The notes below the pieces were generated by a model. That model was given only the letters and a program-made list of their open reading frames with translations, was not told the DNA's origin and did not search any database. A stretch of 64,000 bases of DNA from JAABTL01 sp964465355. Its GTDB lineage: Bacteria > Deinococcota > Deinococci > Deinococcales > Trueperaceae. The DNA lies in the NCBI GenBank assembly GCA_964465355.1, contig CAYXJZ010000008.1, forward strand, positions 1 to 64,000, given 5' to 3'. The translations under genes were made by a program, and so were the position numbers. Position 1 is the first letter of the stretch, and each line of letters opens with the position of its first letter. Shown here piece by piece: positions 62,237-64,000 of this stretch.

Positions 62237-64000
62237 GCCGCGGCTCCCTCGATGGCCGGCCTCGACCCAAGCACCGCGCGCGTGCTGGCTTCGGGCCGTA
62301 GGTCCATGCGCCTCAGCAGCTGGGCGTTGACGGCCACCACCACGGTGGAGACCGACATCAGGATGGCCCCGACCGACATGGGCAGCAGGAAGCCGACGGA
62401 GGCCAGCACCCCGGCCGCCAACGGCACGGCCAGCAGGTTGTAGCCGGCCGCCCACCACAGGTTCTGCTGCATCTTGCGGTAGCTGCGCTCCGACAGCGCC
62501 AGCACCGACAGCACGGAGCGCGGGTCGGAGCTGGCGAGCACCACGCCAGCTGATGCGATGGCCACGTCGGTGCCTGCGCCGATGGCGATGCCGACGTCCG
62601 CCTGGGCCAGCGCGGGGGCGTCGTTCACGCCGTCGCCGACCATGGCCACCCTGAGGCCCTTGGCCTGCAGCTCGCGCACCTTCTCGCTCTTGTCCTCCGG
62701 CCGCACCTCGGCGAAGACCTGCCGGATGCCCAGTTCGGTGGCCACCCGCATGGCCACCTGCTCTGCGTCGCCGGTGATCATGACCACCTGGATGCCACGC
62801 GCGTGCAGGGCGTCGACGGCCTCGCGCGACTCGGGGCGGAGCTCGTCGGCCAGCGCGATGGCGCCGAGCAGCCGGTGGCCATCCAGGACGTGCAGGATGG
62901 TGGCGCCGTCGGCCTTCCAGGCTTCCGTGCCGGCCAGGGGTCGCAGGTCGTGCTCGCTCAGCATGCGGGGACCGCCGACGGTGATGACGGCGCCGTCCAC
63001 CGTGGCGCTGACGCCGGAGCCGGCGGTGGTGCGGAAGTCGCTGGCGGTGGGCACAGCCAGGCCGCGGTCGCGGGCTGCGGCCGTGATGGCGGTGGCCAGC
63101 GGGTGCTCGCTGTCAGCTTCGGCGGCGGCGGCCAGGCGCAGCAGCTCGTCCTCGCTGCCATGCTCGGCCAGGATCGCCGTCACCGCGGGTTCGCCCTTGC
63201 TGAGGGTGCCGGTTTTGTCGAAGAGCACCGCGTCCACCGTGCGCATCCGTTCGAGGGCGGAGCGGTCCGTCACCAGCACCCCGCCGCGGGCGGCGCGCTC
63301 GGTGGCGATGGCCACCACCAAGGGGATGGCGAGGCCGAGGGCGTGCGGGCAGGCGATGACCAGCACCGTGATGGTGCGCACCAGCGCCTGCTCCGGCACG
63401 CCGAGCAGCGACCAGGCCACCACGGTGACCGCGGCGGCGGCCAGCGCGTACCAGAACAGCCAGCCGGCGGCACGGTCGGCCAGCAGCTGCGCCCGCGACT
63501 TGCTCTGCTGTGCGCGCTCCACCAGCCGGCGGATGCCGGCCAACGCGGTGTCGTCGCCGACAGCGTTCACCCGCAGACGCAGGGCGCCGTCCAACGCCAC
63601 GGTGCCGGCCACCACCCGGTCACCCTCGCCCCTTGCCACCGGCCTCGACTCGCCGGTGATCATCGACTCGTCCACCTCGGCGTTGCCGCTGACCACCTCG
63701 CCGTCGGCTGGCACCCGGCCACCCGGCCGCACGATGACCAGGTCGCCCAGCCGCAGCTCGGAGGGGCTGAGCCTGACGACGGCGTCGCCCTCCAGCTTCT
63801 CGGCCTCGTCGGGCAGCAGCGCAGCCAGTGAGTCGAGGGCAGAGGCCGAGGCGGCCAAGGAGCGCATCTCGATCCAGTGACCGAGCAGCATGACCACGAT
63901 CAGCAGCGCCAGCTCCCACCAGAAGTCCAGCTCGTGCTGCAGCAGGCCGAGGCTGGCGCCCATCGAGGCGACGAAGGCGACGGTGATGGCCAGGCCGATG
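62233..64000 (-). CDS. Copper-translocating P-type ATPase, CPH type (CopB-like), 5' end outside window
   Basis: 589 residues visible; the N-terminus is beyond 64000. Actuator motif ESMITGES, ion-site CPH in VLVIACPHALGLAIP, phosphorylation site FDKTGTLSKGE, SEHPLATAI (His-Pro of P1B ATPases), and hinge MVGDGVNDAPALAQADVGIA are present. A CPH instead of CPC motif marks the P1B-3/CopB group, often with Cu(II) or broad copper specificity. The visible frame continues in the same reading to the window edge as membrane helix, so an internal ATG at 63963 is not the start. Paired with csoR. Confidence 0.93.
   Translation of the reverse strand, partial: IGLAITVAFVASMGASLGLLQHELDFWWELALLIVVMLLGHWIEMRSLAASASALDSLAALLPDEAEKLEGDAVVRLSPSELRLGDLVIVRPGGRVPADGEVVSGNAEVDESMITGESRPVARGEGDRVVAGTVALDGALRLRVNAVGDDTALAGIRRLVERAQQSKSRAQLLADRAAGWLFWYALAAAAVTVVAWSLLGVPEQALVRTITVLVIACPHALGLAIPLVVAIATERAARGGVLVTDRSALERMRTVDAVLFDKTGTLSKGEPAVTAILAEHGSEDELLRLAAAAEADSEHPLATAITAAARDRGLAVPTASDFRTTAGSGVSATVDGAVITVGGPRMLSEHDLRPLAGTEAWKADGATILHVLDGHRLLGAIALADELRPESREAVDALHARGIQVVMITGDAEQVAMRVATELGIRQVFAEVRPEDKSEKVRELQAKGLRVAMVGDGVNDAPALAQADVGIAIGAGTDVAIASAGVVLASSDPRSVLSVLALSERSYRKMQQNLWWAAGYNLLAVPLAAGVLASVGFLLPMSVGAILMSVSTVVVAVNAQLLRRMDLRPEASTRAVLGSRPAIEGAAA

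Overview
The window is about 64 kb of high-GC bacterial DNA, densely packed on both strands, with many GTG and TTG starts and 1-4 base gene overlaps. At least ten genes start 5-8 bases after a TANNNT-like -10 hexamer, which implies leaderless transcripts. Together with sugar-type ABC operons that lack their own ATPase and several large BTAD/TPR regulators, this resembles Deinococcota (Truepera/Deinococcus side). That assignment is an inference; Chloroflexota or Actinomycetota are not excluded. Two 100-N scaffold gaps and a 55-bp duplicated contig end indicate a draft, probably metagenome-derived, assembly.

Layout. (1) 1-6134, minus strand: a ROK regulator, a sugar-binding protein, two sugar permeases and a GH5-like glycosidase form a carbohydrate utilisation operon. 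(2) 6142-10062: an exported phosphoesterase, an exported DUF4139 protein and a VOC protein. (3) 10111-16776: an iron-siderophore system, with binding protein, two FecCD permeases, ATPase and an NtaA-type flavin monooxygenase on the minus strand, and a divergent enterochelin-esterase homologue. (4) 16798-25525: an almost complete haem pathway, with hemL on the minus strand and hemA-hemC-hemD-hemB-hemE-hemF-hemY as an overlapping divergent operon running from glutamyl-tRNA to protoporphyrin IX. (5) 25571-28815: ugpBAE glycerol-3-phosphate-type uptake with a Pho-box-like element. (6) 28893-33487: a four-gene signalling operon (histidine kinase, membrane protein, CheY-like regulator, REC-GAF-HD-GYP phosphodiesterase). 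(7) 33680-44281: a LysM/BON protein, BTAD regulator 1, two exported parallel beta-helix proteins, a TMEM43 homologue, a TIM-barrel isomerase and an RDD protein. (8) 44377-46218: small genes including a HEPN remnant, a DUF3052-like protein and a BrkB/YihY protein. (9) 46196-59840: a duplicated divergent module, lipoprotein (minus) / BTAD regulator (plus), twice in a row. (10) 59859-64000: a beta-propeller di-haem lipoprotein, CsoR and a CPH-type copper ATPase cut by the window end.

The most notable observation is a promoter architecture shared by seven genes in regions 7, 9 and 10: an AACGCC-like box, usually with a second copy 11 bp upstream, then exactly 7 bp, then a -10 hexamer, in most cases 5-8 bases before the start codon. 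Direct repeats with an 11-bp period just upstream of the -10 are the classic SARP/BTAD operator layout. The sites sit at one BTAD regulator, at exported proteins next to the BTAD genes, and at the cytochrome lipoprotein, so a BTAD-controlled envelope-protein regulon is likely. Three long perfect hairpins with the same G-rich foot serve as probable terminators elsewhere in the window.
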